A DNA stretch of 64,000 bases from Sedimentimonas flavescens (GTDB taxonomy: Bacteria; Pseudomonadota; Alphaproteobacteria; Rhodobacterales; Rhodobacteraceae): positions 1 to 64,000 of the forward strand of contig NZ_JAHVAI010000007.1 of the NCBI RefSeq assembly GCF_019264375.1, written 5' to 3'. Positions 44,189 to 53,658 of the stretch are shown here, one piece after another. The position numbers and the translations under genes were made by a program. The notes under the pieces are model-generated. The model was given only the letters and a program-made list of their open reading frames with translations. It searched no databases and had not been told where the DNA came from. The stretch's first letter is position 1, and each line of letters begins with the position of its first letter.

Positions 44189-44743
44189 TTAACGCGGACT
44201 GCGCTTGGCCAGAATACGCTGAAGCGTCCGGCGGTGCATATTCAGACGCCGCGCAGTTTCCGAAACATTGCGGTCGCAAAGCTCGTAAACGCGCTGAATA
44301 TGTTCCCAACGCACGCGATCCGCGCTCATGGGATTTTCCGGCGGGGGCGGCAGGGTTTCCCCCTTGGCCAGCAGCGCATTGGTAATATCGTTGGCGTCCG
44401 CGGGCTTCGACAGATAATCGGTCGCGCCCATTTTCACCGCCGCCACGGCGGTGGCGATGGCGCCATAGCCGGTCAGCACGACGATCCGCGCATCGGGGCG
44501 CCGCTCGCGCAGCGCCTCGACCACGTCGAGGCCATTGCCGTCCTCCAGCCGCAGATCCACGACCGCATAAGCCGGCGGGCGGCTTTGCGCGATGGCCTTG
44601 CCCGCCGAAACCGTCTCGGCCGTTTCGGTCTGAAAGCCGCGTTTCTCCATGGCGCGCGCGAGGCGGGACAGGAAGGGAACGTCGTCATCCACCAGCAAAA
44701 GCGTGCGGTCAGACCCGAGTTCGGCAAATTGATCGTCGGCCAT
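44189..44743 (-). CDS. regA: Redox response regulator RegA (PrrA/ActR)
   Basis: RegA is the global redox regulator phosphorylated by RegB; it controls respiration, photosynthesis and carbon or nitrogen fixation. The 184 residues include a receiver domain with Asp63 in VVDLRLEDGNG, the same number as in R. capsulatus RegA. A proline linker (TLPPPPENP) follows, then the Fis-type helix-turn-helix CDRNVSETARRLNMHRRTLQ, ending RILAKRSPR, which is almost invariant in this family. It lies between senC and hvrA. Confidence 0.96.
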   Translation of the reverse strand: MADDQFAELGSDRTLLLVDDDVPFLSRLARAMEKRGFQTETAETVSAGKAIAQSRPPAYAVVDLRLEDGNGLDVVEALRERRPDARIVVLTGYGAIATAVAAVKMGATDYLSKPADANDITNALLAKGETLPPPPENPMSADRVRWEHIQRVYELCDRNVSETARRLNMHRRTLQRILAKRSPR

Positions 44744-44808
44744 GTGCTCTCCCCATGCGTTCCGAAAGTCTTAGGCGGTCGGAACCGTCTGGTCAAATTC
44801 CCTTTATG

Positions 44809-45444
44809 TTACTGGGAGTTTTTCCATGCATCGACGAAACAGGAAACCTGCTCCGCCATTTGCTCGGGCGTCGTGTCACGATTGAAGAATTCGACGAAAC
44901 CGATTTCGGGGAACACCAGATAGGTCTGGGTCGAATGGTCGATCAGAGTATAGGGGTCGCCGGGGTTCTGAACCTTGAAATAGGTCCGATAGGCTTTGGA
45001 AGCGACCGCGATCTGCTCGGCCGAGCCCGACAGGCCCAACATCTTCGGATGCATGATCTCGGTGAATTCGGTCAGAAGCTCGGGCGTGTCGCGCTCGGAA
45101 TCGACCGAGACGAATACCGGCGTCACGTCATAGCCGCGCTCATCAAGCAGGGTGACCGCTTCGGCATTGCGCGAGCTGTCCAGCGGGCAGACATCGGGGC
45201 AATAGGTATAGCCGAAGTAAAGCAGGCTCGGTTTGGTGAAGACATCCTTGTCGGTAACCGTCGCGCCGGTTTCCGAAACCAGCGTGAACGGCCCGCCCAA
45301 TTGGCCCGTCCCGCCCACCACGCCACGACGGCACTGGGCGAAAATATCCTCATCGCCGCCCTGCGTGAACAGCACGGTTGCGCCAAGACCGGCGACGACG
45401 GCGGCCGAGGCCAGAATGGCGGCGAAGCGCGGAGTAAGTGCCAT
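44809..45444 (-). CDS. senC: SCO1/SenC copper chaperone (PrrC)
   Basis: SenC/PrrC is a membrane-anchored thioredoxin-fold copper protein needed to assemble cytochrome c oxidase and linked to Reg signalling. The ATG at 45444 gives 211 residues with an N-terminal membrane helix (FAAILASAAVVAGLGATVLF). The copper site CPDVCP has Cys82 and Cys86, with the histidine in LIDHSTQTYLV. It heads the senC-regA-hvrA operon and is divergent from regB. Confidence 0.95.
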   Translation of the reverse strand: MALTPRFAAILASAAVVAGLGATVLFTQGGDEDIFAQCRRGVVGGTGQLGGPFTLVSETGATVTDKDVFTKPSLLYFGYTYCPDVCPLDSSRNAEAVTLLDERGYDVTPVFVSVDSERDTPELLTEFTEIMHPKMLGLSGSAEQIAVASKAYRTYFKVQNPGDPYTLIDHSTQTYLVFPEIGFVEFFNRDTTPEQMAEQVSCFVDAWKNSQ

Positions 45445-45524
45445 GGGTAGTTCGTTCCTTGTCCTGCATTGATCGCTTGGGCGCACCCTACTATCAAGTT
45501 AGGCGGGATAAAATGTGACAACCA

Positions 45525-45540
45525 GACCCATCTTTGGGTC
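45525..45540. promoter_or_regulatory. Inverted repeat just before regB
   Basis: GACCCA-tctt-TGGGTC is a perfect 6-bp inverted repeat with a 4-base loop, ending 13 bp before the regB ATG at 45554. It lies in the 109-bp regB/senC divergent region and could act as operator DNA or as an mRNA hairpin near the ribosome-binding site. Confidence 0.4.
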
Positions 45541-45553
45541 GATCGGGGGCAGA

Positions 45554-46939
45554 ATGGCGGAACGGCTTGAGGCGGGCGCGCAATTCGCCGAGGCGCATCA
45601 CGACTGGGTTCGCCTGCGCACGCTGATCTTTCTGCGCTGGACCGCGATCATCGGGCAGCTCGGCGCGATCTTCGTGGGCTGGTGCTGCTATGATATCGCG
45701 CTGGATCTGCCGCTAGCGCTGGCAACGGTGGGCGCGGCGGTCGCGGCCAATATCGTGGCGATCTTCCTGTTCCCGCACAGCCGCCGCCTCAGCCAGGCCG
45801 AGGTGACCGCGACGCTGCTCTTTGATACCGCGCAGCTTGGCCTGTTGCTGGCGCTCACGGGCGGGCTGAACAACCCCTTCGCGCTGCTGATCCTGGTGCC
45901 GGTCACCATCGCCGCCACCGCGCTTGAACGGCGCCCGACCATCCTGCTCGGGATCGCGACGATCCTGATCATCTCGATCGTCAGCCAGTTCCACCTGCCG
46001 CTGATCACCCGCGACGGCACCATGATCGAGATGCCCAGTGTCGTCGAGTTCGGCTTCTGGGTCGCCATCGTGATCGGCGTCGTCTTTCTGGGCGCCTATG
46101 CCCATCGCATCTCAAGCGAGATCCACTCGATGAGCGATGCACTGCTGGCCACGCAGCTTGCGCTGGCGCGCGAGCAGAAACTGACCGATCTGGGCGGGGT
46201 TGTCGCGGCGGCCGCGCATGAATTGGGCACACCGCTGGCGACGATCAAGCTGGTGTCCTCCGAGCTTGCCGATGAGCTGACGGACAGCCCCGATCTGCAC
46301 AGCGACGCCATCCTGATCCGCGAACAGGCCGACCGCTGCCGCGATATTCTGCGCTCGATGGGTCGGGCGGGCAAAGACGATCTGCACCTGCGCTCGGCCC
46401 CGGTTCTGGCCGTGCTTCGCGAGGCGGCAGAGCCGCATCTCGATCGCGGCAAAGAGATCCTGTTTGACGTGAACCCAGGCGAAGCCGGCGCCGAACGCCA
46501 GCCAACCGTCTACCGCTACCCCGAGGTGATCCACGCCCTGCGCAACCTGGTGCAGAACGCCGTGGATTTCGCGCGCAGCACCGTCTGGGTCGAGGCCGAA
46601 TGGACCGACCAGACAATCCTCGTGCGGATCACCGACGACGGGCGCGGCTATGCGCCGGGCGTGAAAAACCGGATCGGCGATCCGTTCCTGCAAAACCGCT
46701 CGGGCGACCGGAGCCAGCGCCCGGAGTACGAGGGCATGGGCCTTGGCCTCTTCATCGCCAAGACGCTGCTTGAGCGCACCGGCGCCCATCTGCGCTTCAG
46801 CAACGGCCCCGAATCCTTCATCCCCGAGGTCAGCCACGCGACCCGCTCGGGTGCCATGGTCGAGGTCAGCTGGCCGCTCGCGCGTCTTGTGGTTGAGGAT
46901 GGCACCGGGCTTGGAGAGAACCAGCCGATCACCGCGTGA
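45554..46939 (+). CDS. regB: Redox sensor histidine kinase RegB (PrrB)
   Basis: RegB senses the quinone pool and redox state and phosphorylates RegA. I prefer the ATG at 45554 because it follows GGGGGC and gives 461 residues, close to PrrB; a GTG at 45515 would add 13 residues. Six membrane helices are followed by HisKA with His222 in AAAAHELGTPLATIKL. The quinone-binding motif GGLNNPF and the redox cysteine Cys262 in REQADRCRDILRSMGRAGKD are both present. The HATPase domain has LVQNAVDFA and GMGLGLFIAKTL. Confidence 0.96.
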   Translation: MAERLEAGAQFAEAHHDWVRLRTLIFLRWTAIIGQLGAIFVGWCCYDIALDLPLALATVGAAVAANIVAIFLFPHSRRLSQAEVTATLLFDTAQLGLLLALTGGLNNPFALLILVPVTIAATALERRPTILLGIATILIISIVSQFHLPLITRDGTMIEMPSVVEFGFWVAIVIGVVFLGAYAHRISSEIHSMSDALLATQLALAREQKLTDLGGVVAAAAHELGTPLATIKLVSSELADELTDSPDLHSDAILIREQADRCRDILRSMGRAGKDDLHLRSAPVLAVLREAAEPHLDRGKEILFDVNPGEAGAERQPTVYRYPEVIHALRNLVQNAVDFARSTVWVEAEWTDQTILVRITDDGRGYAPGVKNRIGDPFLQNRSGDRSQRPEYEGMGLGLFIAKTLLERTGAHLRFSNGPESFIPEVSHATRSGAMVEVSWPLARLVVEDGTGLGENQPITA

Positions 46940-46958
46940 GGCTCGGTTTTCCTACGGA

Positions 46959-46973
46959 TTAACCGGCTGTTAA
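46959..46973 (+). promoter_or_regulatory. Perfect CtrA-type box upstream of the PAS-protein gene
   Basis: TTAA-N7-TTAA matches the CtrA consensus exactly, and both halves continue as TTAACC; the second reads TTAACCAT, the Caulobacter half-site form. It lies 20 bp behind the regB stop and 48 bp before the ATG at 47022, a normal place for promoter control. Confidence 0.65.
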
Positions 46974-47021
46974 CCATTCTCTCGCGAAACTCCGCCGGAT
47001 GTGGGGCGGAAGGGCGCGCGG

Positions 47022-48551
47022 ATGCAGTTCGAGTGGATGCAGGCACTGGTCATCGTGGTGACCTCGGTCGGTGCGGCCTTTCTGGCCCTGTTTGGGCTCA
47101 GCGTTCTGACGCCGCGCAGACCCGCCGGGCTGGCGCCGAGCGAGGGTTATCTGGAACCCGTCGTCTTCCTGTTTGACGAGCACCGGCTTGTCGATGCCAC
47201 CGCTCCGGCCCGCGCGCTGCTTGACGGCGCCGCCACGGGGCAAAGTGAATGGGCACGGCTGTCGGCCTTCCTTGCTCCCCGCTTCGACGATTTCACCCAA
47301 AGCCTCGCGCAACTGGCGCAGCGCGGGCGGATCGAGTTGACCGGGCGCGACGGCGAGGATGCGCTGCGCCTGACCGCCGAGGATGTGAACGGCCTTGCCC
47401 GCATCACCCTGGCCGATCCCGCGGCTGAAGGGTGCGGCGTGACGGTTGACGGGCTGTCACTTCGCGCGCAGGGGCTGGAACTCGATCAGTTGCGCCAGAC
47501 GTTTGATCACGCGCCCTGCCCGATCTGGCGCGAGGATGCAGGCGGAGCAGTCATCTGGGCCAACCGCGCCTATGCGCAGCAGGCGGGTGTGCTGGACGCG
47601 CTGACATGGCCCCTGCCCCGGCTGTTCGAGAAGCCGGGCAGCCCGGTCTCGAACCCCGCCCGGCTGCGCAGCATCATTGACGGCCATTGGTTCGATTGCC
47701 ACAGCCACGCTCTCGGGCGCGAGGCGCTGCATTTCGCCCTGCCCGCCGATGCCACCGTACGCGCAGAGACCAGCCTGCGCGAATTCGTCCAGACCCTGAC
47801 CAAGACCTTCGCCGACCTGCCCATCGGCCTTGCGATCTTCGACCGCCAGCGCCAATTACAGATGTTCAACCCCGCGCTTCTGGACCTGACGCATCTGACG
47901 CCGCAGTTTCTCTCGGCCCGGCCCACGCTTTACGCCTTCCTCGACCGGCTGCGCGAGGCCCGCATGATGCCCGAGCCACGCGACTACGCCAGCTGGCGCC
48001 AGCAGATGAGCGCGCTCGAACAGGCCTCGGCCGCCGGATACCATACCGAGACTTGGTCGCTGCCAAACGGCCAGACCTACCGCGTGACCGGGCGACCGCA
48101 TCCCGATGGCGCGGTGGCCTTCCTGTTCGAGGATATCACCTCCGAGATTGGCCTGACCCGCCGCTTCCGCGCCGAGCTTGAGATGGGGCAGGAGGCGCTT
48201 GACCTGATGCCTGATGCGCTCGCGGTGTTCCTCCCTTCGGGCGAGCTTGTGCTGTCGAACACCGCCTATGGCGCGCTTTGGGGGGTAGAGCCAGAGACGA
48301 CGCTTGGCATCCTGACGCTACAGGACTCGCTTAGCCAGTGGCGCGCGCAGTGCGAGATCGAGGGGCTTAGCACGGCCTTACGCAATCGCACCGCGCAGGG
48401 CGGACGCGGGGAAGCGGTCGAAGGCTTGGTGCAGATGCATGGCGGCCAAAGCCTGCGCTGGCGCGTTGCCCCGATGAGCGGGGGCGCAACACTGGTCAGC
48501 TTTACCCCCGCCATGGTGGCCGCCGCGCCCAAGGAGGCCATCGTGCCGTGA
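47022..48551 (+). CDS. Membrane-anchored three-PAS protein without kinase domain, DivL-like candidate
   Basis: The ATG at 47022 follows GGAAGGG and gives 509 residues. A membrane helix (VIVVTSVGAAFLALFGLSVL, about 11-30) precedes three PAS-like domains beginning near residues 160 (TFDHAPCPIWREDAGG), 265 (FADLPIGLAIFDRQRQLQMF) and 395 (LDLMPDALAVFLPSGELVLS). There is no HisKA, HATPase or receiver domain. PAS proteins without a working kinase include DivL of Rhodobacterales, which feeds the CckA-CtrA relay; the CtrA box upstream supports this, but identity is not proven. It follows regB by 82 bp, so a role in redox sensing is the alternative. Confidence 0.8.
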   Translation: MQFEWMQALVIVVTSVGAAFLALFGLSVLTPRRPAGLAPSEGYLEPVVFLFDEHRLVDATAPARALLDGAATGQSEWARLSAFLAPRFDDFTQSLAQLAQRGRIELTGRDGEDALRLTAEDVNGLARITLADPAAEGCGVTVDGLSLRAQGLELDQLRQTFDHAPCPIWREDAGGAVIWANRAYAQQAGVLDALTWPLPRLFEKPGSPVSNPARLRSIIDGHWFDCHSHALGREALHFALPADATVRAETSLREFVQTLTKTFADLPIGLAIFDRQRQLQMFNPALLDLTHLTPQFLSARPTLYAFLDRLREARMMPEPRDYASWRQQMSALEQASAAGYHTETWSLPNGQTYRVTGRPHPDGAVAFLFEDITSEIGLTRRFRAELEMGQEALDLMPDALAVFLPSGELVLSNTAYGALWGVEPETTLGILTLQDSLSQWRAQCEIEGLSTALRNRTAQGGRGEAVEGLVQMHGGQSLRWRVAPMSGGATLVSFTPAMVAAAPKEAIVP

Positions 48552-48593
48552 TACGGGCTTGCGGCAGCTACCGGGCAGGGTAAAACTGCCGCC

Positions 48594-49073
48594 ATGCCCG
48601 ATTTGCTGTTTCGCCTGCCCCTGCCCGACGCCGATGCCACCGCCCGTCTGGGTCAGCGGATGGCGCAGCTTGTCCGGCCCGGCGATGTGCTACTGCTCGA
48701 AGGCCAGATCGGCGCGGGCAAGACCCATTTCGCCCGCAGCCTGATCCAGACCCGTCTTGCCGCGCTGGACCGGAGCGAGGATATCCCCTCGCCCACGTTC
48801 ACGCTGGTGCAGGTCTATGATGCTGCGCCCGAGATCTGGCACGCCGACCTTTACCGGCTTACCCATCCCGACGAGGCGATCGAGCTTGGGCTGGAGGAGG
48901 CGTTCGACACCGCGATCTGCCTGATCGAATGGCCCGACCGGCTGGCCGAGCTGGCGCCGCGCAAAGCCCTGACCCTGCGCTTCGAGCTGGCCAATGCCGG
49001 AGCCTCGCGCTGTGTGAGCTTTCTGGGTGATGCCGACTGGGCCGAGCGCCTGACGGATCTGCGCGATGCCTGA
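48594..49073 (+). CDS. tsaE: tRNA threonylcarbamoyladenosine biosynthesis ATPase TsaE
   Basis: TsaE (YjeE) is the ATPase that drives the TsaBD complex in making t6A at tRNA position 37. The 159 residues have Walker A GQIGAGKT at 37-44, the switch region DIPSPTFTLVQVYD, HADLYRL and the conserved LIEWPDRL near the end. It starts the tight run tsaE-amgK-murU-addB-addA, and its stop overlaps the next gene by 8 bp. Confidence 0.95.
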   Translation: MPDLLFRLPLPDADATARLGQRMAQLVRPGDVLLLEGQIGAGKTHFARSLIQTRLAALDRSEDIPSPTFTLVQVYDAAPEIWHADLYRLTHPDEAIELGLEEAFDTAICLIEWPDRLAELAPRKALTLRFELANAGASRCVSFLGDADWAERLTDLRDA

Positions 49074-50067
49074 TCGCGCCGCACAAATCACGCGCTTTCT
49101 GGCGCAGGCCGGGTGGGGCGAGGCACAGCGGGCACCGCTCGCAGGCGATGCCTCGGCCCGGCGCTATGAACGGCTGACGCAGGGCGCGACGCGTGCCGTG
49201 CTGATGGATGCCCCTCCGGGTGATGAGGTAATGCGCTTCCTGCGCATGGCGCGCTGGCTGCGGCAAAACGGGTTTTCCGCCCCAGAGATTCTGGCAGAAG
49301 CGCCGGAACAGGGTCTATTGCTGCTTGAGGATCTGGGCGATGCGCTGATCTCGCGCTTGGTCGCGCAAGACCCCGCGCGCGAGGGTGCGCTTTACGCCGA
49401 GATCACCGGCTTTCTGCTGGCCCTCCACCGCCTGCTTCCGCCCGATTTCCTCGCCCCGCTCGATGGCCCCGCACTGGCCGAACTGCTGCGCCTGACGCCG
49501 GAATGGTATCCGGTGCTCTCGCGCGACGCGGCCGAGGCCCTGCCCGACCTGATCGCGCAGCACTACGCGGCGCTGAATCGTGAGGCCCCGGTCACCTGCC
49601 TGCGTGACTTCCACGCCGAAAACGCGCTCTGGCTGCCCGACCGCCAAGGGGTCGCACGACTGGGGCTGCTCGACTTTCAGGACGCTGTGGCCGCGCATCC
49701 GGCCTATGATCTCGTCTCGGCGCTGCAAGACGCGCGGCGCGATGTCTCGTCCGAGACCGAAACGCGCGAGCGCCGCCGCTATGCCGAGGCCACCACCATC
49801 GATTTGCCCCGGTTCGAGGCGCTCTATGCCCTGCTTGGCGCGCAACGCGGGCTGCGGATCATAGGTGTCTTCGCGCGGCTCTGCATGGCCATGGGCAAGG
49901 CGCATTACGTCGATCTGATGCCGCGCACCTGGGCCCATATCGCGCGCAACCTGACCCACCCGGCCCTGGAAGACGTCGCCCGCACCGTCCGCGCCGCCTT
50001 CCCTGCCCCCACGCCCGACCTGATGCAAAGGATCAAGGAGCAATGCGCACAACGCCCGATGCATTGA
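49066..50067 (+). CDS. amgK: Anomeric amino-sugar kinase AmgK
   Basis: AmgK phosphorylates the anomeric carbon of N-acetylmuramic acid and N-acetylglucosamine in peptidoglycan recycling. The 333 residues belong to the aminoglycoside-phosphotransferase fold: GDASARRYERL for nucleotide binding, the catalytic loop CLRDFHAENALWL and the metal site LLDFQDAVAAHPAYDL. The call is supported by the next gene, murU, because the two enzymes act in sequence. It overlaps tsaE by 8 bp and murU by 25 bp. Confidence 0.9.
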   Translation: MPDRAAQITRFLAQAGWGEAQRAPLAGDASARRYERLTQGATRAVLMDAPPGDEVMRFLRMARWLRQNGFSAPEILAEAPEQGLLLLEDLGDALISRLVAQDPAREGALYAEITGFLLALHRLLPPDFLAPLDGPALAELLRLTPEWYPVLSRDAAEALPDLIAQHYAALNREAPVTCLRDFHAENALWLPDRQGVARLGLLDFQDAVAAHPAYDLVSALQDARRDVSSETETRERRRYAEATTIDLPRFEALYALLGAQRGLRIIGVFARLCMAMGKAHYVDLMPRTWAHIARNLTHPALEDVARTVRAAFPAPTPDLMQRIKEQCAQRPMH

Positions 50068-50735
50068 TGCTGTTCGCGGCCGGATTCGGCACGCGCATGG
50101 GCGCGCTAACCGCGAACCGCCCCAAGCCGCTGATCCCGGTGGCGGGCAAGGCCCTCATTGATCACGCGCTTGATCTGGCGGTCGCGGCCGGGATGGCGCG
50201 GGTGGTCGCCAATGTGCATTACCTGGGCGAGCAGGTCGTGCAGCATCTGGCCGGGCGCGACGTGCTGATCTCGGATGAGACCGATGAGATCCTTGAAACT
50301 GGCGGCGGGCTGCGCAAGGCGCTGCCGCTTCTGGGGCAGGGGCCGGTTTTCACACTCAACACCGATGCGGTCTGGAGCGGGCCGAACGTCATCTCGACCC
50401 TGCGCAGCCAGTGGGACGGGGCGCGGATGTCGGCGCTTCTGGCGCTGATCCCGGCGGAAGAAGCCGTCGGTCATCGCGGCACGGGCGACTTCGCGCTGGA
50501 TGCCGACGGGCGGATCTCGCGCGGCGGCCCCTATGTCTATACCGGTGCGCAGATCCTCAATCCCGCTGGAATAGAGACGATTTCTGAGACTGCTTTCTCG
50601 CTCAACCGGCTCTGGGATCGCATGATCGCCGAGGGGCGCGCTTATGGCGTGCTGCATCAGGGCGGCTGGTGTGACGTTGGCCGCCCCGAAAGCATCCCTC
50701 TGGCCGAAGCCATGCTGGAGCGGGCCGATGGCTGA
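50043..50735 (+). CDS. murU: N-acetylmuramate-1-phosphate uridylyltransferase MurU
   Basis: MurU makes UDP-N-acetylmuramic acid from MurNAc-1-phosphate, the step after AmgK, and bypasses the fosfomycin-sensitive de novo route. The 230 residues are a sugar nucleotidyltransferase: LFAAGFGTRMG and RPKPLIPVAGKALIDH for nucleotide binding, ETGGGLRKALP and the catalytic NTDAVW. The start could also be ATG 50058 or 50067, which would reduce the 25-bp overlap with amgK. It overlaps addB by 8 bp (ATGGCTGA). Confidence 0.92.
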   Translation: MRTTPDALMLFAAGFGTRMGALTANRPKPLIPVAGKALIDHALDLAVAAGMARVVANVHYLGEQVVQHLAGRDVLISDETDEILETGGGLRKALPLLGQGPVFTLNTDAVWSGPNVISTLRSQWDGARMSALLALIPAEEAVGHRGTGDFALDADGRISRGGPYVYTGAQILNPAGIETISETAFSLNRLWDRMIAEGRAYGVLHQGGWCDVGRPESIPLAEAMLERADG

Positions 50736-53658
50736 GGGCACCGTCTTCGCTCTGCCCCCCGGCGTCGATTTCGCGCGGGAACTGGTGCAGGGCCTCATCG
50801 CGCGGATGGAGGGCCAGCCGCCCGAGGCGATGGCCCGCGTGCAGCTAATCGTGAACACCGGGCGGATGCAGCGCCGCGTCCGCGAGGAGTTCGACCGCCA
50901 CGGCGCGCGGCTGCTGCCACGCCTGCGGCTGGTCACCGACCTCGGGCGCGATCCGCTGGCAGGCCTTCCGCCTGCGGTGCCCTCGCTCCGGCGGCGGTTG
51001 GAACTGGCGCAACTGGTCGCGCGTATGGTCGCGCACCTGCCTGGGTTTGAGGCGGGATCTGGCATTTTCAGCCTTGCCGACAGCCTCGCCGACCTGATGG
51101 CCGAGATGCATAACGAAGGCGTCACCCCCGACCGTTTCGAGCAAGTCGAAATCGCCGAAACCCATGCCGAGCACTGGCGCCACGCGCTGGCCTTCATCCG
51201 CATCGTCACCCGGTTTTTCGAGGATGAAACCATCCCCGATGCCGATGCCCGCCAGCGCCGCGTGATCGAGGCGCTGGAGCGCAGCTGGCCCATCGATCCG
51301 CCCCAGGATCCGGTCATCGTGGCAGGCTCGACCGGCTCACGCGGGACAACGGCGCTCTTGCTGCGGGCCGTGGCGCGACTGCCCAAGGGGATGATCGTCC
51401 TGCCGGGGTTTGACTTCGATATACCCGAAAATGGCTGGAATAGTCTCTATTCCGGCGATGTTCCGATCGAGGATCACCCCCAGTTCCGCTTCCATGCGCT
51501 GCTGCAAAGTCTGAATCTGCCGCGCGATCAGGTCGCGCGCTGGACCAAGGCCGCACCCCCCGCACCCGCGCGCAACGTGCTGCTGTCGCTGGCGTTGCGG
51601 CCTGCACCGGTCACCGATCAGTGGCTCAGCGATGGGCCGACGTTGGGCGATCTGCGCCCCGCTTGCGAGGGGATGACCCTGATCGCCGCGCCCGATCCGC
51701 GGCGCGAGGCCAATGCCATCGCCCTGATCCTGCGCGAAGCCGCCGAAACCGGCACGAAAGCCGCCCTGATTACCCCCGACCGGATGCTAAGCCGCCGCGT
51801 CACCGCCGCGCTCGGCCGTTGGGGCATCATCCCCGACGACAGCGCGGGGGCGCCGCTGCATCACACCGCGCCGGGACGTTTCCTGCGCCATATCGCGACC
51901 ATGCGCGGGCGCCGCCTGACGCTGGAATCGCTGCTGATCTTGCTCAAGCACCCGCTGACGGCGACCGGCTCGACCGAGCGCGGCAACCACTTGCGTTACA
52001 CGCGCGAGCTGGAACTGCGCCTGCGCCGCTACGGCCCTGCCTTCCCCGATGGCGACGCCCTGCGCGCCTGGGGTCTGCGCGGAGATATCGCGCAACAGCA
52101 ATGGGCCGACTGGCTTGCGGGTGTCATCGCCGGGCTGGACGACGCGCCGCGAATGGCGCTTTCCGCCTGTATAGAGACACATTTGCACTTCGCCGCCGCC
52201 CTTGCAGCAGGTCCTGGCGGAACGGTCGATGCCTCGGGTCTTTGGGGGGGTGACGCGGGGATGGCCTGCCTGCGCACGATGAATGAGCTGTCCTCCGAGG
52301 CCACCCATGCCGGGGATTACTCGGCCGGCGATTATGCCGATCTGATCAGTCGCCTTCTGCAACGGGGCATGGTGCGCCAGACCGGTGCGGCGCATCCCGG
52401 CATCGCTATTCTCGGCACGCTCGAGGCCCGCGCCCATGCGGCGGATCTGATGATCCTGGCCGGGCTGAACGAGGGAAGCTGGCCCGAAACGCCCGCGCCG
52501 GACCCCTGGCTCAGCCGTCGGATGCGGCTGGAATCGGGTCTATTGCTGCCTGAACGGCAGATCGGCCTGTCCGCGCATGACTTCCAGCAAGCAATGGGTG
52601 CGCGGCGCGTAGTGATCAGCCGCGCCCGCCGCGATGCCGAAGCCGAGACGGTGCCCTCGCGCTGGCTGAACCGTCTGACCAACCTTCTGGGCGGGCTACC
52701 CGCGCAACACGGCCCCGAGGCGCTGGCCGCGATGGAGGCGCGCGGCAAACACTGGCTGGACCTCGCCGAGGCGGTGGAAACACCGCGCGAACCGATCCCG
52801 CCCGCACCGCGCCCCTCTCCCCGCCCGCCGGTCGCCGCGCGCCCGCGCGAGCTGCCCGTCACCGCGATCCGCAGCCTGATCCGCGACCCTTACGCGATCT
52901 ACGCCGGGCGTATCCTCCGCCTGCGCCCGCTTGACCCGATGCGCCCCGCACCCGACCCGCGCCTGCGCGGGCAGGTGCTGCACCTGATCGTCGAGCGGTT
53001 CATCCGCGAGCGCACGGACAACGAGCCGCCCGAAGCCGCCGAGGCCCGCCTGATGCAGATCGCGCAAAGCGTGATGGAAAGCGAGATCCCCTGGCCCAGT
53101 GTGCAACGCCTCTGGCTTGGCCGGATCGCGCGCATCGCCCGCAAGTTCCTGCGCGACGAGGCCGAGCGGATGCAGCGCGGCACCCCCGCCGTGATTGAGA
53201 AAAAAGGCTCTGTTCCGCTGCAAACTAGCCTTTTCACCCTTACCGCCAAACCCGACCGGATCGACATTCTCGAAGACGGGCGGGCGCAGATCTACGATTA
53301 TAAATCGGGCAAGCCCCCCAGCGACGATGCCGTGCTGCATTTCGACAAGCAGATGCTGCTGGAAGCCGCGATGGTCGAACGCGGCGGGTTTGACGCGCTC
53401 GGGCCTGCCGGGGTCGCGGGGATGACCTATATCCGGCTTGGCGGCGATGGCGAGACGCGCGACATCAAGCCCAAGGAGACCCTTGATGAGGTCTGGGACA
53501 AGTTTGAGACTCTGATCGCGCGCTACCTGACGCCGGAGCAGGGCTACTCGGCTCGCCGCGCGTTGCAGAAATCGACCGACGCCAGCGATTACGACCACCT
53601 CTCGCGCTTTGGCGAGTGGGAGATGAGCGACGACCCGACCCCGGAGGATCTGGAATGA
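50728..53658 (+). CDS. addB: Double-strand break repair protein AddB
   Basis: AddB is the second subunit of the AddAB helicase-nuclease, which processes double-strand breaks and produces 3' tails for RecA. The ATG at 50728 gives 976 residues, the size of the alphaproteobacterial type. The N-terminal half is an inactivated helicase-like fold. The C-terminal nuclease domain shows PDRIDILEDGRAQIYDYKSG with the PD-(D/E)xK residues. It overlaps addA by ATGA. Confidence 0.94.
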   Translation: MAEGTVFALPPGVDFARELVQGLIARMEGQPPEAMARVQLIVNTGRMQRRVREEFDRHGARLLPRLRLVTDLGRDPLAGLPPAVPSLRRRLELAQLVARMVAHLPGFEAGSGIFSLADSLADLMAEMHNEGVTPDRFEQVEIAETHAEHWRHALAFIRIVTRFFEDETIPDADARQRRVIEALERSWPIDPPQDPVIVAGSTGSRGTTALLLRAVARLPKGMIVLPGFDFDIPENGWNSLYSGDVPIEDHPQFRFHALLQSLNLPRDQVARWTKAAPPAPARNVLLSLALRPAPVTDQWLSDGPTLGDLRPACEGMTLIAAPDPRREANAIALILREAAETGTKAALITPDRMLSRRVTAALGRWGIIPDDSAGAPLHHTAPGRFLRHIATMRGRRLTLESLLILLKHPLTATGSTERGNHLRYTRELELRLRRYGPAFPDGDALRAWGLRGDIAQQQWADWLAGVIAGLDDAPRMALSACIETHLHFAAALAAGPGGTVDASGLWGGDAGMACLRTMNELSSEATHAGDYSAGDYADLISRLLQRGMVRQTGAAHPGIAILGTLEARAHAADLMILAGLNEGSWPETPAPDPWLSRRMRLESGLLLPERQIGLSAHDFQQAMGARRVVISRARRDAEAETVPSRWLNRLTNLLGGLPAQHGPEALAAMEARGKHWLDLAEAVETPREPIPPAPRPSPRPPVAARPRELPVTAIRSLIRDPYAIYAGRILRLRPLDPMRPAPDPRLRGQVLHLIVERFIRERTDNEPPEAAEARLMQIAQSVMESEIPWPSVQRLWLGRIARIARKFLRDEAERMQRGTPAVIEKKGSVPLQTSLFTLTAKPDRIDILEDGRAQIYDYKSGKPPSDDAVLHFDKQMLLEAAMVERGGFDALGPAGVAGMTYIRLGGDGETRDIKPKETLDEVWDKFETLIARYLTPEQGYSARRALQKSTDASDYDHLSRFGEWEMSDDPTPEDLE

